64,000 nucleotides of DNA from Sinohyriopsis cumingii. Taxonomy: Eukaryota > Mollusca > Bivalvia > Unionida > Unionidae. Positions 13,301 to 28,300 of the stretch are shown in pieces; positions within the stretch are counted from its first letter, which is position 1, and each line of letters starts with the position of its first letter. The translations under genes were made by a program, and so were the position numbers. Under the pieces are notes generated by a model, which saw nothing but the letters and a program-made list of their open reading frames with translations, was not told where the DNA came from and ran no database searches. The DNA is taken from contig CM068838.1 of assembly GCA_028554795.2 (NCBI GenBank), positions 86,184,944 to 86,248,943 of the forward strand. Direction: 5' to 3'.

Positions 13301-16300
13301 CAAGTCATTCTATTTAACTGATTAATACAGTCTGTCACACATTGCAAGCTACATTTTTCAAGTCATTCTATTTAACTGATTAATACAGTCTGTCACTCAT
13401 TGTATGTCACTTTTTGCAACTCATTAAGTATCTCATAAATACACATGACAAAATAAACACCACCTACTTGATCTGGATAGCACCATCTGCTAGTGTCAGT
13501 ATGTGTTCCTCACCTGAAAATAAAATTAAAATGAAATACAACTTTAAGAAAGGTAACTTTGAAATTTTAAGACTAATTAACTGCAAGAAAAATTTGTTTT
13601 TATATCATCAAAGATCCAGGCTATTCAATATCATTAAAAACTATTATATGTTATGTATTTCTTTAGCTGAATATCATATCCAAGGGTCATTACATTTAAA
13701 AAGATGGGCAAAGAGACCTTGTTGCAAACTGTCCAAAAATTAATAATAGCTCTCATAACATAGTCATGATCATGAATCTCATTAAACAGATTCCATTTTT
13801 AAATTAAACTTGTTTAATATTTACATTAGAGGTTAATTTACTTTTGACTCATGGGAAATCAATTTGACAGCATAATTTCCTATTATTAGACATCTTATAT
13901 TTGTGTCACTATACAGTAACATGATAATCTTACAGTCTTCAGTATAAGGTGGCCTAACTTTTAACATGGGACACTTTTAATACTACTACTACTAATAGTA
14001 ATAATAAACTTTGTTTCATGAGGGTAACTCATTTTAAATATATTATTCTCCCCAGATGCCCTTAGGATGAACAAACTATTGTAAATACAAACTGTATAAC
14101 AAAGCATACAAGTATATTAAGTACATCTAGCACCTGGTACTGATAATAATTGGAGTACATGCATTTCAAAACAATGAAAATTACTTTTGAGATAATTGTC
14201 AATTGTTTTCAAAAGCATATAGATTTGTTTCTCATTTAATGTTTTATGAGAGAATTTAATTCAATAAACACCTCCAAAGTAAGTGAATGATTCTTGTTGT
14301 CTTTGTTTTTGGCAATCGTGTTAGTAGTTAATTCTTTGCTACTGATACAAATTAAATTACTTGGTATTGTTTCTGACTTGATACAAAAGATGTTATGCAA
14401 ATATGTTGACTAAATATTTTCTTTGTTTTGAACATTATTACAGACTCAGAGTATAAGAACCTGTACTTAGTCATGTCAAAGCAGAGTATAAGAACCTGTA
14501 CTCATTCATGTCAAAGTAGAATTTTGGATGATGCTTCCAAAAGCAAATTACAATAAGTGTGTGTGTTTTAGATTTTTAACACAGCTTTAACAATTTTTCA
14601 GTCATATCACTATAATAAATTGGCACTTAATAGTTATGTCTAGCACTGTGGCATCATGCTGCGGACATGTAGCATAATGTCCCACCCAGTCACGTTATCC
14701 TGACACCAGGCCAACCAGCCCTAACACTAACATTGTAATGCTGAGTGCCAAGTGAGGCAGCTGCTAGTACAATTTTTATAAGTCTTAGGGTATGACTTAA
14801 CCAGTGTTTGAACCTGATACCTCCTACATACAATGCAAATGCTCCAACATATTATGCCACAAGAGCAGTAAGTACAATAAATTCTTCAGGTTCTTTTTTT
14901 AAGTTTATGCATCCTTTCAATAATACTTTCAATCAAATATCTTCTGACTTTAATAATAATAATAATAATAATAATAATGATTATGTCTATCTGTATCATA
15001 GTCTCTCCAAAGCTCCTGCACATATCTGCAGTGACCATTCCATGTATGCACATTCAGCTTATTTTGTTTGATGAGTAAGGCATGGAGTGTGTGTGTAATT
15101 TGGATTTGTAATGTAGCTTTAACAATTTTGCAGTCATTTTTCTATGACATCTGCAATGTGACAGTTTATAGTGGCGTCTAGCACAGGGGCATCATGCTGC
15201 AGACATGTAGCAACATGTCCCACGCAGTCACATTATCCTGACACAAGGTCAACCAGTCCTAACATTAACCACTTAATGCTGAGCGCCAAACAAGGCAGCT
15301 GTTAGTAATATTTCTGTAAGTCTTTGGTATGACTCGGCTGGGAATCGAACCCACGATCTTCTGCTTCTGACACAGATGCTCTAACCACTAGGCCACTGGA
15401 GCAGTTTGGTCCAATCAGAACATTGCCATTGCAAGGCCTGGTGTTATTATAAAGGTATATTACCTGAATCAATGTTTAAACATTTCATATTTCTATTGTA
15501 CTCATGGTAAAAACTGAAAGCACATAGCACATAAATGTGGTAGTCACGTGATGCAACAAAACCATTGTTGACACGTTGTATTCTTGATGAATCTGACTGA
15601 CTTTCTCCAAGTTTCTGGTCCTTGTTCTATGAATAATATCTTCAGAATTATGTCTTCATTCATTGACAAACATTATGTGAGTTTATTACTTTTTTCATTT
15701 TGTACAACATTGGAAAGGGGGTTTATTATTGATATTGAACCTTGGATGTCATTAACAAGTAAGTTGCGAGATTTTTGTTGTCATGTGACTGGCAATGCAA
15801 ATGGCAAGCACCAGGTAAATTTGATCAACCTGTAGTTTCATCTCAACTGTAACCAGATTAAATATATAACAATTATAATATTCACAATTTTCCAAAAAAT
15901 TATTTTTCTATCAATTTCACGCAGATATATGACTTGATGTAACATCATTTAACTTTTCTAAGCCTGCTGGTAAGTGGCTACCTTATGCTATGCCACCACT
16001 GCATTGTGGTGGTAGCAAATTTGAATTTTCTACAGGCAACTGACTCTGACCCAACACCCCAACAGAAATGTCAAAGTGACATGAGAAGGGTCAGGGGAAA
16101 GTCAGACTAACCACGTAGGTACTACTAATGATACCCTACAATGTTTCTTTTCATTACCTAATCATCAAAGGTCACAAACAAAAGCTAACTGTATTGGTGA
16201 TCTTGGTGAATTTGGGTGTAAACACAATCCGATGTCTAATTATACCAACAGGCCTGACAAAAAAGTCTGTAATGTGTTTCACAATTGGTAAGCTGTCAAT

Positions 16301-19300
16301 TATTAATTTTATGTAGAGACCATTTCTACTGATAATAAGACAAAAGTCCTTGCATATGTGAGAGAGAAGTACAAATGAGCACATGTATACATTTGAAGTT
16401 TTCTTGATTTGATGGGGATGTATTTAAATTATCAGACTGGTTTTATGAGACATTCAATGACAAGCAGAGTCCGTTACTACTGATAAATGCACACAGTTAT
16501 TTCTCTACAGGAAAATTTTGTTATTTTTCTTTTTCTAAATAGCATAATTAAATACATGTATTTGGTAACATAATACTACTGCTATAGAAATATATGTGAA
16601 ATAATAATAATAATAATAAAAATAATAATGTTATTCAGTTCATAATACATAAATCTGTCAATAACTACATTTGAGAGCTAAATCTGCCTTCTGAGGTCGC
16701 CTATCTACAAATGACACTTTTGCCTTTTCTCACAGGTGGCTGCTGTCGACAGGTTTGGCTGTATCTACATTTGATATGTAACACTCATTATAACAGACAT
16801 AACCTTTGCTAATTTTAGCCTATATGGGAAGATTTCCATAGTAATGCTTTCATTAATTATGTATATAAGAGGTGAAGCAACAATATCAGGTGAGAATATT
16901 TATTTAAGATGAATGGATCTGTCTGACCCATACCAGTTGATTTTCTCCAATTTACCCTTCAGAGTTTACTTCTAATATCTACTCATGTGATAAATGGAAT
17001 AGTGAATAGTATATCTTCTGGAACTTGAGACTCAAAATCTGGGAGAAACAAAGTTGTGCTGCACTATTATATGACACACACGATAGAATTTTAAACTTTG
17101 TATTTTACGAGTTTCATAACATGAGTTGTAAAACGGTGTATTTGCAATGAGCTAAGTGAACTTTAGCTGTCATGGCAATTCACGAAAATATCTACAATTT
17201 GGCACTACAGATATGGAATAATGTGATTACATTTGACTGAATAGAGAAATGTGGCACAATACCTGCTTGTTGAAATTATCTTGAACGTAGGTAAACAACA
17301 TTCTAAAATGCTAGGCCAGATCTCTGCAATTTGACCTTAGCTTTTGATCTGAAGGACACTTATCACCCCAAACCTATAAGGAAATTCTGTCACAACTTTG
17401 AAGAATAGTGAAGTTTTGGACAACATTAAGGCAGAAATAAAGATGCTTCAAACAAACTTCAAAGAAACTACTATTTAATATTACAAGATTGTTGGTCAGC
17501 AAGTAAAAGCTGACAATTTATCAAAATAAATTCATAAAATTTTCATTATCACTAAGTGCTGTTTCAGGATATAAAAAAATGGGACCCAGGGTAGACACTT
17601 TTAATATAGAATAGTCACCCATAGATCCATTTAGAATTTTGTATTGTTTTCATATGAATCCTTTGGGTAATCTGAGTAGCCTAGCATATATTTAGAAAAA
17701 AATGTGCCTTCCCCAGGTACCATGTATGTTTAAATGGAATAGCCCTAAGACAATCTGCAAACATTCACAACTATTGTACATGTCCAACTTGTGAAATAAA
17801 CTAGTATTCTGTCTAGGGTAAGGATTGGTGGGGAGGGTGGTCTAAAACACGAACTTTAAAAAATGGCATATGCTCCAACTGTATCTGCCATAAGTAGATC
17901 TTTCAGAGATGTAAAAACATTACCCTTTACAGTTTAGTTACTTACCCCAGTCCAGTGTTATAAAGCGTTCACTGAATCTATGTGGTCCAAATGCCATGTC
18001 AATATGGAAGTCACATGGATCTAGTTTAAACCAGAAAGGGATGTATCGTTGTACAACCAGGGTACTGAATGGAACAGGAATGGCAAAGTTAAGACAGCAC
18101 TGCAGGCCAAAACAATTATCTGGCATCTGACACAACACAACATTCTTCAAGGACTTTGGTAACTTTGCGAGAAATGATGTTAGGTTCCATGGACAGCCTG
18201 TAAAAGAATGAGAATAAAGTTTCCATCATATACAATTATTGCCAATTTAGCCAGTTAATTCACAAAGGCTTTATTCATTTGGAGTGCAGTCTATTGATGT
18301 AATGTAAATGTTGTTTATAATAAATTTACTTAAATTATAAAACTTCTTGCCCATAACCAGATATGTGTCAATACAGTATGGATGCACCAACCAACAATGT
18401 GCAAAGAAGTCAAACAAGGGCCATAATCCTATTTTAAAATGTTGGAGAATGATTAAAACAACTTGATCTAGACCTTCATAATATAACACCAATCCATCAA
18501 GTTATTGGCGTAAACAAAATTCACAATTAAATGACAGAACAATTTGTGACATGACAAAACAGAAAGGTAAGAGTAACCATGAATTACTACTGTGCTCTCT
18601 CACTATAAGACCCCTCAATATACTGCTGCCCTCTTATACTGCAGGTATGCTCAAGGATCCCATAATAATTGGTCATGTTTTGTTTGTCTTAGTAACTTAA
18701 ACTATTTCACTTCATTTTATGCTAGGCCATGAATTACTGAATTTCCTCATGAAATAATTGTGATAATTCACTGGAATGAAATAAGATAAATATTTTCACT
18801 GCTGCATCAATAAAATTACAACCAGAATTGTCTGAGCTACTTTTAGACACTTGCATGATCTAGTGATATTAAGGTCACCTCACATATAGATAAACTCAAA
18901 TAGAATAAATTGGCATAACATTTTTTTCTTAAATTTTATGTTAGGAAGAAGAATTATGTTACTACTGATATTTTCTGTGTGAATATACACAAAACACAGC
19001 AAAACATAAATGAAACAGCTGATATTATCATGCAGGACTTCAATATTGCTAGCCAATATTTTTCAGCAAAATATAAAATGAAAATTTGAATAATGGTTAT
19101 ATTTCATATCTTTGCCACTTGTGAAAATTGTAATGATATAGTTTTGTTGACAGATCTCTCAATATAAGGCTTCCTCAAGTCTATTTATGGCATTTAAAAA
19201 TAGCATTATAAAGAAAGAGTACTGTATCTTCATAATGTAATTTCTGGGTATAAATAGTGCACAAATGTTAACAAGGGCTAATAAATAATTTGGCACACAG

Positions 19301-22300
19301 CTATTAAGACTGTAAAACAACATACCTTCAGGAGGCTCTTGCAGCACACATTTACCTTCAGAGAAGTATTTCTACAGACAAAATAAAATTGAAATTCTGA
19401 AGAGATAGTGGGACAATGTAAAAAAATTCTCATTCAGCAAATGGTATCATGAAGCTACTTTTTAAAACGTTAATTGGCTTGAAAATGAGGTTCAATAGTT
19501 TCTAAACAATAATCATTTTATCTTGGGTCATTAAATCTATGGTTTACAGCAATATCATGAAGCTACTAATTAAAAGGTTAATTGGCTTGAAAATGAGGTT
19601 CTAAACAATGATTATTTTATCTTGGGTAATTAAATCTATGGTTTACAGCAAGCAAAAAATCCACAAAAACTGGTACTCCATGAAAATTATGAATTCACAA
19701 TACTAGTTAATAACTAAAAGAACTAAATTTTATTTTGGTCAAATGAGACACAAGCTTACCTTAATTCCGAGTGCTTCTAGAAGCAAATTAAATGCTTCTT
19801 CAGTCAGAGCTCCACCAACAGCATTTTTCAGGCCTTCAAAAGTTAATGCTGAAACAGAAAATGTCATAGAATATAATGAGATGGATCTCACTTCTGTCAG
19901 ACGTGGAACTGGAGTAGTAGTAGTAGTAGCAGAGTTTAATAATACGTCAGCACAATACTAGCTGTACAATGCAAATTAGAGGTCAAGCTATAAACATTCA
20001 CATGTAAGGAACTGCACGCAAGTCTTGGAAGATATTGCCTTCCTGATAAATATAAAAGGAGCTGTTAAATGATGAAGGTAAAGACGTTGAAACGTGTAAA
20101 TAAAATGACACCTGAAGACAAAAAATATAGAACATGGTCAAGATGTTTTAACTGCTCTGGTGGTACACTATACTGTTTCTTCATTGAGTCAGCATCAGAA
20201 ATTTTTGCATCAATGGGTGAAGTGATAAACTTTACAAGACTGCATTCCACTGTCAGTGTGCACACTCTGGTCAAGATCCACACTTCAGGAGGTATACACA
20301 AAGTATGTACATGTTCCCAATATGCATTTAGCACATGGATAATATGCTATTCATGGAACCCATTTTTTCTTCAACAAACAATCTGAATATGTCAGACATG
20401 ATATTTCATATGGATAAACGCCTATTCACTCTGCACTGTAGAGCATCTAAGAATGACATTTTTCATCAAGGTGTGGATATCATATTAATATGACCTATGA
20501 TGGCATTGTTTCTCCTTTCCATGTGAAGAGGAAATTCAATTGTATTCGGATATTAGTTGGAGCTCGCCTTTGTGATCCACTGTTTCTCATGGATAATGCT
20601 CTCGCCATAAGCAGAACTACCTTTAATGCTACCATTGAGGCTGTTTTGCTCAGGTTAGGTTATGATTCACATCACTATAATGTACATACCTGCCACATTG
20701 CAGCAGATACCAGTGCTGCTAAGACTGGAATTCCGTACCATAATAATAATAATGATGATGAAAATATTTATGGTAGGAAACATTATTAGGTCTTTAAGTT
20801 TGTTCTTGCAGTTGAATCTGATCCAGCCTTGGGTTGATGGTCCTTTAATGTATCTTGTAGATATATTCAGGTGGACTCTGATAGAATAGAGCTTGCTTTG
20901 TGTTGAGGCATATATCACAGCATGTTGCCTCACTTGGCAGTGTACACTTGTGTTGATCAATGCACTATTCTGCTTTTTTACTTAGTGATACCATCATACA
21001 AATTTGGAACACATCAGAGACATTGTACAGCTTGTTCTTGCCAGTCATTCATTTTCACATCCTTTGCTACATTGTCATTCCAGCTGTATTTTATATTAGT
21101 GAAGATGTGAATTCCTAACTGGTTATCAAATACATATATCTAATATTGTTATCTTTAGGCACATCTGGATTATTATGCAGTTTGAAATCTAGTTCATGCA
21201 TTTTCCATGTTATAGCATTTTCAATCATTATTATCTTTCTTTATCCATACATTTCCTTAAATTGGGGGCATTTGTTACAGTTGCACTGTTCCATAGTCAC
21301 AAGACTCCCTTGACTTTGTCTGGGTCATTGCCAAGTTTCACGCATTCACAACTTTGCTTTTGACCCCCAATTTGTGTCAGTACTTAACTGTACTCAACTA
21401 ATAAGCCCATATACTTCAAACATGCTACCTACAGTGCATGTATGGAGTACTGGCTGATGTTTGTTGTCATAAGAATTCTCAGAATCAGACTTATCGAGTT
21501 TCAGTTATCAGTGTCCCAATATACCTTGTATCAGACCCTTGCTGTTCCATATACAGGTGCTGGACACTCTTCACAGCCCTACAAACTCCCCAAGTGTCTC
21601 TTCCTCAGGTATTCCCATAGAAACCATTCAGAGCTCAGCTGGTGCAGTGTGCAGTGACAGTATTTGCCCTAATTATGCCAATTCTTTTAAATATTTACTA
21701 CAAAGTTTATATTGAACCTATGTATTGTGTATTATTTAAATTAGCACAAAGATACATTATCTTTGAGATTTTCTTCTGAATGAGGGATGACAGTCTCTAA
21801 CAATAGGTTTCATGTTATTAAGCTTGTTTATGGAGTTTTAATTCCATATATTTTACCAAGTATGAAGAACAACTCTACCTTGAATCAGGATATGGAATCT
21901 TCGAAACAGGTAAATGCAGGGCATGGAATCTTCCAAACAGGTAAATGTAGGGCAGCTCTGGCTGCTTTGTCTGTACTTTAATTACTCTTAATACAAATAC
22001 TGCAAAGTAGCCAACAGCACAGAATACCTTTTCTAGATTCTATAAGTAAATCATGGTTCTGCCAGATTCAGGATATTAAAGAATACTCAGATTTACTAAG
22101 GATTAACAAGGTTCTCAGTGTGGAAAGGGAATCCCAAAATATGATAAAATTTGTTTTCTTTTAATAGGTCTCAATGTATTTCAATGGTATCAGTATCTGC
22201 TGTAATTTCTGCAGTAGAAATGGAGGCTTACTGCTGCAACCAGATCAAGATGGTGCCATGGGGTGTTGCAATGGGATCTACAAAGCATGTTTCCATCCTT

Positions 22301-25300
22301 CAAATAGTCTGTATACATGGATGTAGAGGCACACAAAGAGATTTTGATTTCACTGAATATTCTCTGAAACTTAACAGGAACTGTTAAGGACTTTTTGAAT
22401 TTGCAAAGGTTCAATAGAGAGGTTTTGACAAATACAGTGGCATTTAGTATTACAGACTCTTGTTACAGTTGCTATATTTTTTTTTATTGCAATGGTGTGG
22501 ATGAACTTGTTTATCAAAACATGGAGACTAGAACTGGCAAAATATTTCAAGTTAAAAAATGAACTTTTATATTATTAAACTTTATAAACGGATGAAGTTA
22601 ATTTCAACCAAATAATATGAAAAACCCAATTTCTAAGTTTTCATGGAACTCTAAATCATTTTCAGACATACCCTGGATTATATTTTCTTAAAGAGTCATC
22701 TGTCAGAATGGCTTACCTGGCAATTTGAAATTTTCATTGCAAATTGGGATAGGAATCTCCATCTTTTCTACAATGGCACCATTCCAGATACAATTCCCTG
22801 GTTCTATACATAATTTCAGGCTAGAATTGACAACAAACACTTTCTTTTCATCATCCTTGTCAATAGAAAACCTGAAAGGCAATAAAATGATTTTCAATGC
22901 CTAATTAGCTGTACAGATAAATGAAAAATGTATACAATGAAATTTGCCTTCAAGAACACTTCCATATAAATTACCTCTGCTCAAAACCTATTGATAAAAA
23001 AAAAAAATTTTGGGAGTATTCTTTATCAATGGATCTAGCACTACAGGATAAATAGTTACCTTAAGTCGAATTCTGAAGAGGTCTAGAAGATGTATTATAG
23101 ATCTAACACTACAGGATAAATAGTTAATCTTAAGAGGTCCAGAAGATGTATTATAAATCTAACACTACGGGATAAATAGTTAATCTGAAGAGGTCCAGAA
23201 GATGTATTATAGATCTAACACTATGGAATAAATAGTTTATCTGAAGAGGTCCAGAAGATGTATTATAGATCTAACACTATGGGATAAATAGTTAATCTGA
23301 AGAGGTCCAGAAGATGTATTATAGATCTAACACTATGGCATAAATAGTTAATCTGAAGAGGTCCAGAAGATGTATTATAGATCTAACACTAGGGGATAAA
23401 TAGTTAATCTGAAGAGGTCCAGAAGATGTATTATAGATCTAACACATGGGGATAAATAGTTTATCTGAAGAGGTCCAGAAGATGTATTATAGATCTAACA
23501 CTTGGGGATAAATAGTTAATCTGAAGAGGTCCAGAAGATGTATTATAGATCTAACACAAGGGGATAAATAGTTTATCTGAAGAGGTCCAGAAGATGTATT
23601 ATAGATCTAACACTAGGGGATAAATAGTTTCTCTGAAGAGGTCCAGAAGATGTATTATAGATCTAACACAAGGGGATAAATAGTTTATCTGAAGAGGTCC
23701 AGAAGATGTATTATAGATCTAACACTATAGGATAAATAGTTAATCTGAAGAGGTCCAGAAGATGTATTATAGATCTAACACTATGGGATAAATAGTTAAT
23801 CTGAAGAGGTCCAGAAGATGTATTATAGATCTAACACTACAGGATAAATAGTTAATCTGAAGAGGTCCAGAAGATGTATTATAGATCTAACACAAGGGGA
23901 TAAATAGTTTATCTGAAGAGGTCCAGAAGATGTATTATAGATCTAACACTATGGGATAAATAGTTAATCTGAAGAGGTCCAGAAGATGTATTATAGATCT
24001 AACACTACAGGATAAATAGTTAATCTGAAGAGGTCCAGAAGATGTATTATAGATCTAACACTACAGGATAAATAGTTAATCTTAAGCTGAAGAGGTCCAG
24101 AAGATGTATTAAAGATCTAACACTACAGGATAAATAGTTAATCTGAAGAAGTCCAGAAGATGTATTATAGATCTAACACTATGGCATAAATAGTTAATCT
24201 GAAGAGGTCCAGAAGATGTATTATAGATCTAACACTATGGGATAAATAGTTAATCTGAAGAGGTCCAGAAGATGTATTATAGATCTAACACAAGGGGATA
24301 AATAGTTTATCTGAAGAGGTCCAGAAGATGTATTATAGATCTAACACTACAGGATAAATAGTTAATCTTAAGCTGAAGAGGTCCAGAAGATGTATTACAG
24401 ATCTAACACTAGGGGATAAATAGTTAATCTGAAGAGGTCCAGAAGATGTATTATAGATCTAACACTACAGGATAAATAGTTAATCTGAAGAGGTCCAGAA
24501 GATGTATTATAGATCTAACACTATAGGATAAATAGTTAATCTGAAGAGGTCCAGAAGATGTATTATAGATCTAACACTATGGGATAAATAGTTAATCTGA
24601 AGAGGTCCAGAAGATGTATCATAGATCTAACACTACAGGATAAATAGTTAATCTAAAGAGGTCCAGAAAATGTATTATAGATCTAACATTACAGGATAAA
24701 TAGTTAATCTTAAATTGTTATTCTGAAGGGGTCCAGAAGATGTATTATCAACATCTGACTATATCCCAGCAGAACCTAGGAAAAGAGAAGCACCAGCATG
24801 CCATTATTTTCTGTTGGAATAAATAAGGCTGAGAGAGAACAAGGGTCAAAACTGGTCATTTTCTCACTATATTGTATTGTCTGTTGCTCTGGTCAACTAG
24901 GCCCTTACCAAGGTTTAAAGTTCTGAAACAGTTTCCCTGTTCAGAGTGTCGGAGTGGGTCTCTTCCTATTTATATAGACCCTCTTTGTAAATAAAGGCAA
25001 GGTTCTAGGTTGCTGGGCCTGTGCAATAATCTTACAGTGAAGTGGATTCTAAGAAATGGAACAATTGCCAGAGAAAATTATAGAAATGATCTAAATACTG
25101 ACAATAAGGTCAGGTATTGAGATGTAAATACTCCTGACCATTAAAACGGAGAATTAAAATCAGTTTACTGTTTGATGAAACAGGCAAATGAGATGCAAAA
25201 TATTTGTCTACAATAATGATGGAGCAATCTTCTACTGATAGAAAAAAAATCAAGGATTGCTCAAACTTGACAAAGGGCACAAAATGGAAGGTTTTTGTGA

Positions 25301-28300
25301 GTCCCTCGAAACAAAGAGCTGACTAGGTGTAAGCAGAAGTAGTAACAAGTAAACAAAAATATATGGCACCAATCCCTCCATCCAAGGGTATACCACTCTT
25401 TTCTGACTTCTGTCCCAGTAAAAAGACAATGTTCAAGTGCTTTTATCACTAAAACAAGCCAAAGAAATGTAATCAACATCTTTTCTCCTTCCAGTCTTCG
25501 TAGTATATTATGATCACATAATTTATCTGAAGAATCCAAAAATCACATCATTATATTTAACACACGACCAGAAGTGTCCAAATTTTGCATCTTCCAGCTC
25601 ACAGTGACCATTGAAACCTAAATATGTAGAGTTTTTCCCCGTATCTGAGGAAAGCCATTTTTAGCTGCCAATATTAGAACTAATTTTTATTTCACAAGAT
25701 CAGAACCCATGAGCTTTGATTTTATTATCTTGAGTATATTTGTACGACTCTTTCTAGTGCTAATATCAATCTGCAGAAAATGAATAAAAAGTTTCACAAA
25801 ATTAATGTAAATAAGAAACATTACTGCACTGTACACCAAAAAAAAAAGACAAAATCAGGCCCATAAATAAATGGAAGGCACATAGATTACAGAAAAAATT
25901 ACACAATTACTAAGGTAGTGATTTTGTATATTTGGGATTTTAAAATAATACCAACCTTATGATTGTATTCGCATTAAGCTCTAATACCTCTTCTCGACCT
26001 GAAAAGACAGGAATAATTCATATATTTACATATTTAAAAACATGAGGATGTATCTATCTAAACACTAAATAGCGTTATGTGGCTTTATGTTCGTGCTATG
26101 CTATCAATCCTAACGTATAGAATGCCACTAAATAGTGTTATGTTGCTTTATGTTCGTGCTATGCTATCAATCCTAACTTATGGAATGCCACTAAATAGTG
26201 TTATGTGGCTTTGTTTGTGCTATGCTATCAATCCTAACGTATGGAATTCTACTAAACAGTGTTATGTGGCTTTATGTTTGTGCTATGCTATCAATCCTAA
26301 TGTATAAAATTCCACTAAATAGTGTTATGTGGCTTTATGTATGGAATGCCACTAAATAGTGTTATGTGGCTTTATGTTGGTGCTATGCTATCAATCCTAT
26401 CGTATGCAATGCCACTAAATAGTGTTATGTGGCTTTATGTATGGAATGCCACTAAATAGTGTTATGTGGCTTTATGTTGGTGCTATGCTATCAATCCTAT
26501 CGTATGCAATGCCACTAAATAGTGTTATGTGGCTTTATGTATGGAATGCCACTAAATAGTGTTATGTGGCTTTATGTTGGTGCTATGCTATCAATCCTAT
26601 AATATGCAATGCCACTAAATAGTGTTATGTGGCTTTATGTATGGAATGCCACTAAATAGTATTGTTATGAATTTTACATGAATACAAATATACTAGTTTC
26701 ATATGCAGATGGATATTCTGAGACTATGTTATGTTCGATGTATTACAAAACAAATGTTCTGTATGATTGATATTATGTACAACGTTCAATGTATTTCACG
26801 ATGTCTGCCATCTTTGTTTTGGAGGCAATTTACGTATTGGAGGCACCTCCAATGTGTCATATCATTGGTTTACATTGTTTCAATGCTGTAAATCACACAT
26901 ATACTAGTTTCATATACAATTGGATATTCTGAGACTATGTTAAGTTCAATGTATTACAAAACAAATGTTCTGTATGATTGATATTATGTTCAACGTTCAA
27001 TGTATTTCACGATGTCCGCCATCTTTGTTTTGGAGGCAATTTACGTATTGGAGGCACCTCAGATTTCCACTATGCGGTATATGCAGTCATTATTGAACAG
27101 CAATAAACAGTTGATATAACTAATTTTTATGTAGAATAAGTTAAGCTCAACAAGAAAATAATGCACTTACCTTCACCTGCAAGGATAACGCATGAGGATG
27201 GTGCATGTTCTAATTTTCCCGCACCACCAACTTGTTTGGAGGGCAATGTTTACTGTTTATACGTGTGACACAAGGATTTTAGTGTTTGACCATATCTTTG
27301 CGATTAAGATTGTAATAATATAATTAGCATTTAATATTTGTTTTGTATCTCAATAATTTAACGATATTTAGTATTTATTCAGTCTTAAATACTTGTTAAC
27401 AATATGTACTATTTTGGCAGAGTGTCACACTGTGTAGTGCAACCGAAGGTTATAAATATGGGTGTCGCACAAACCAGTCAGTTTCCCTTCAACCGGCATC
27501 GGGTTCGTATACAGCTACAGTATATTATCGGCTTCCAAAAGTGATAGGGCATGTTATCATTCTCTAAGTAGAAATAATAATATTAGAAATTATACATTCA
27601 TTTATGCAATATAAAAATTTAATAGTAAATTTATGTACTAAGGAAAATCAAAGCCAAAGATAAAGTGTTGAATACTCTTACGTAGGGATATAGGCCTCCA
27701 AAACGCTATTTCAGTACATCTGTATGACTTTATATTTTTATCGTAAAAGAAATGGTCACCTGTTTCGCCTGTTAATTCTATTTATTTGAATCCGTTTGTA
27801 TTGGGATTTTAATGTTACCCCTATAAACATTATAAACGTATTACAGTAAATTATATTTGATCAATATTATTATTTAATACTAACTGTTGAGACTGCTGGT
27901 TATAAGTATATGTACGTTCTGTTATACTAATTTATTTATTGACTAGGAAGAGAATATGTGAATTCTATTATATTGAAGTGTTTATTGACATGTCAAGACT
28001 AAAATAAATCCTCTATTTTTCTCATTCAGATTTTATGTTGTTTATATACTTTGATAAATAATCTCCTCACAGATAAGTAGCTAGTATAAGAAGCCATTAT
28101 TTCTACAGAGATTTCGTCTGTTATCAGACGACGTACTATGTACTACCAGTACATTATACTATTGCAACCAATTCAAAGTCTCTGTTTGAGGATTGCCGAA
28201 CCATTGAAACAGGAAGAAATTCTCTAAATATAAGGGAGCTTGCGCTGGGAAATTAACCCTGGGGTAGTGCACGTTACAGTATTATGTGGCTTTATGTTGG

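Noticed and set aside
15330..15404. Possible functional tRNA gene (tRNA-like A and B boxes on the minus strand)
   Set aside because: It is the head of SINE family 2. It does not form a clear acceptor stem and continues into the SINE body.
23035..24745. CRISPR-like regular repeats
   Set aside because: The repeats are directly adjacent, with no unique spacers, in a eukaryotic intron.
27160..27210. Apparent splice pair around gtgaag on the minus strand
   Set aside because: It would make a 6-nt exon with no phase support, and it lies inside the solo LTR.
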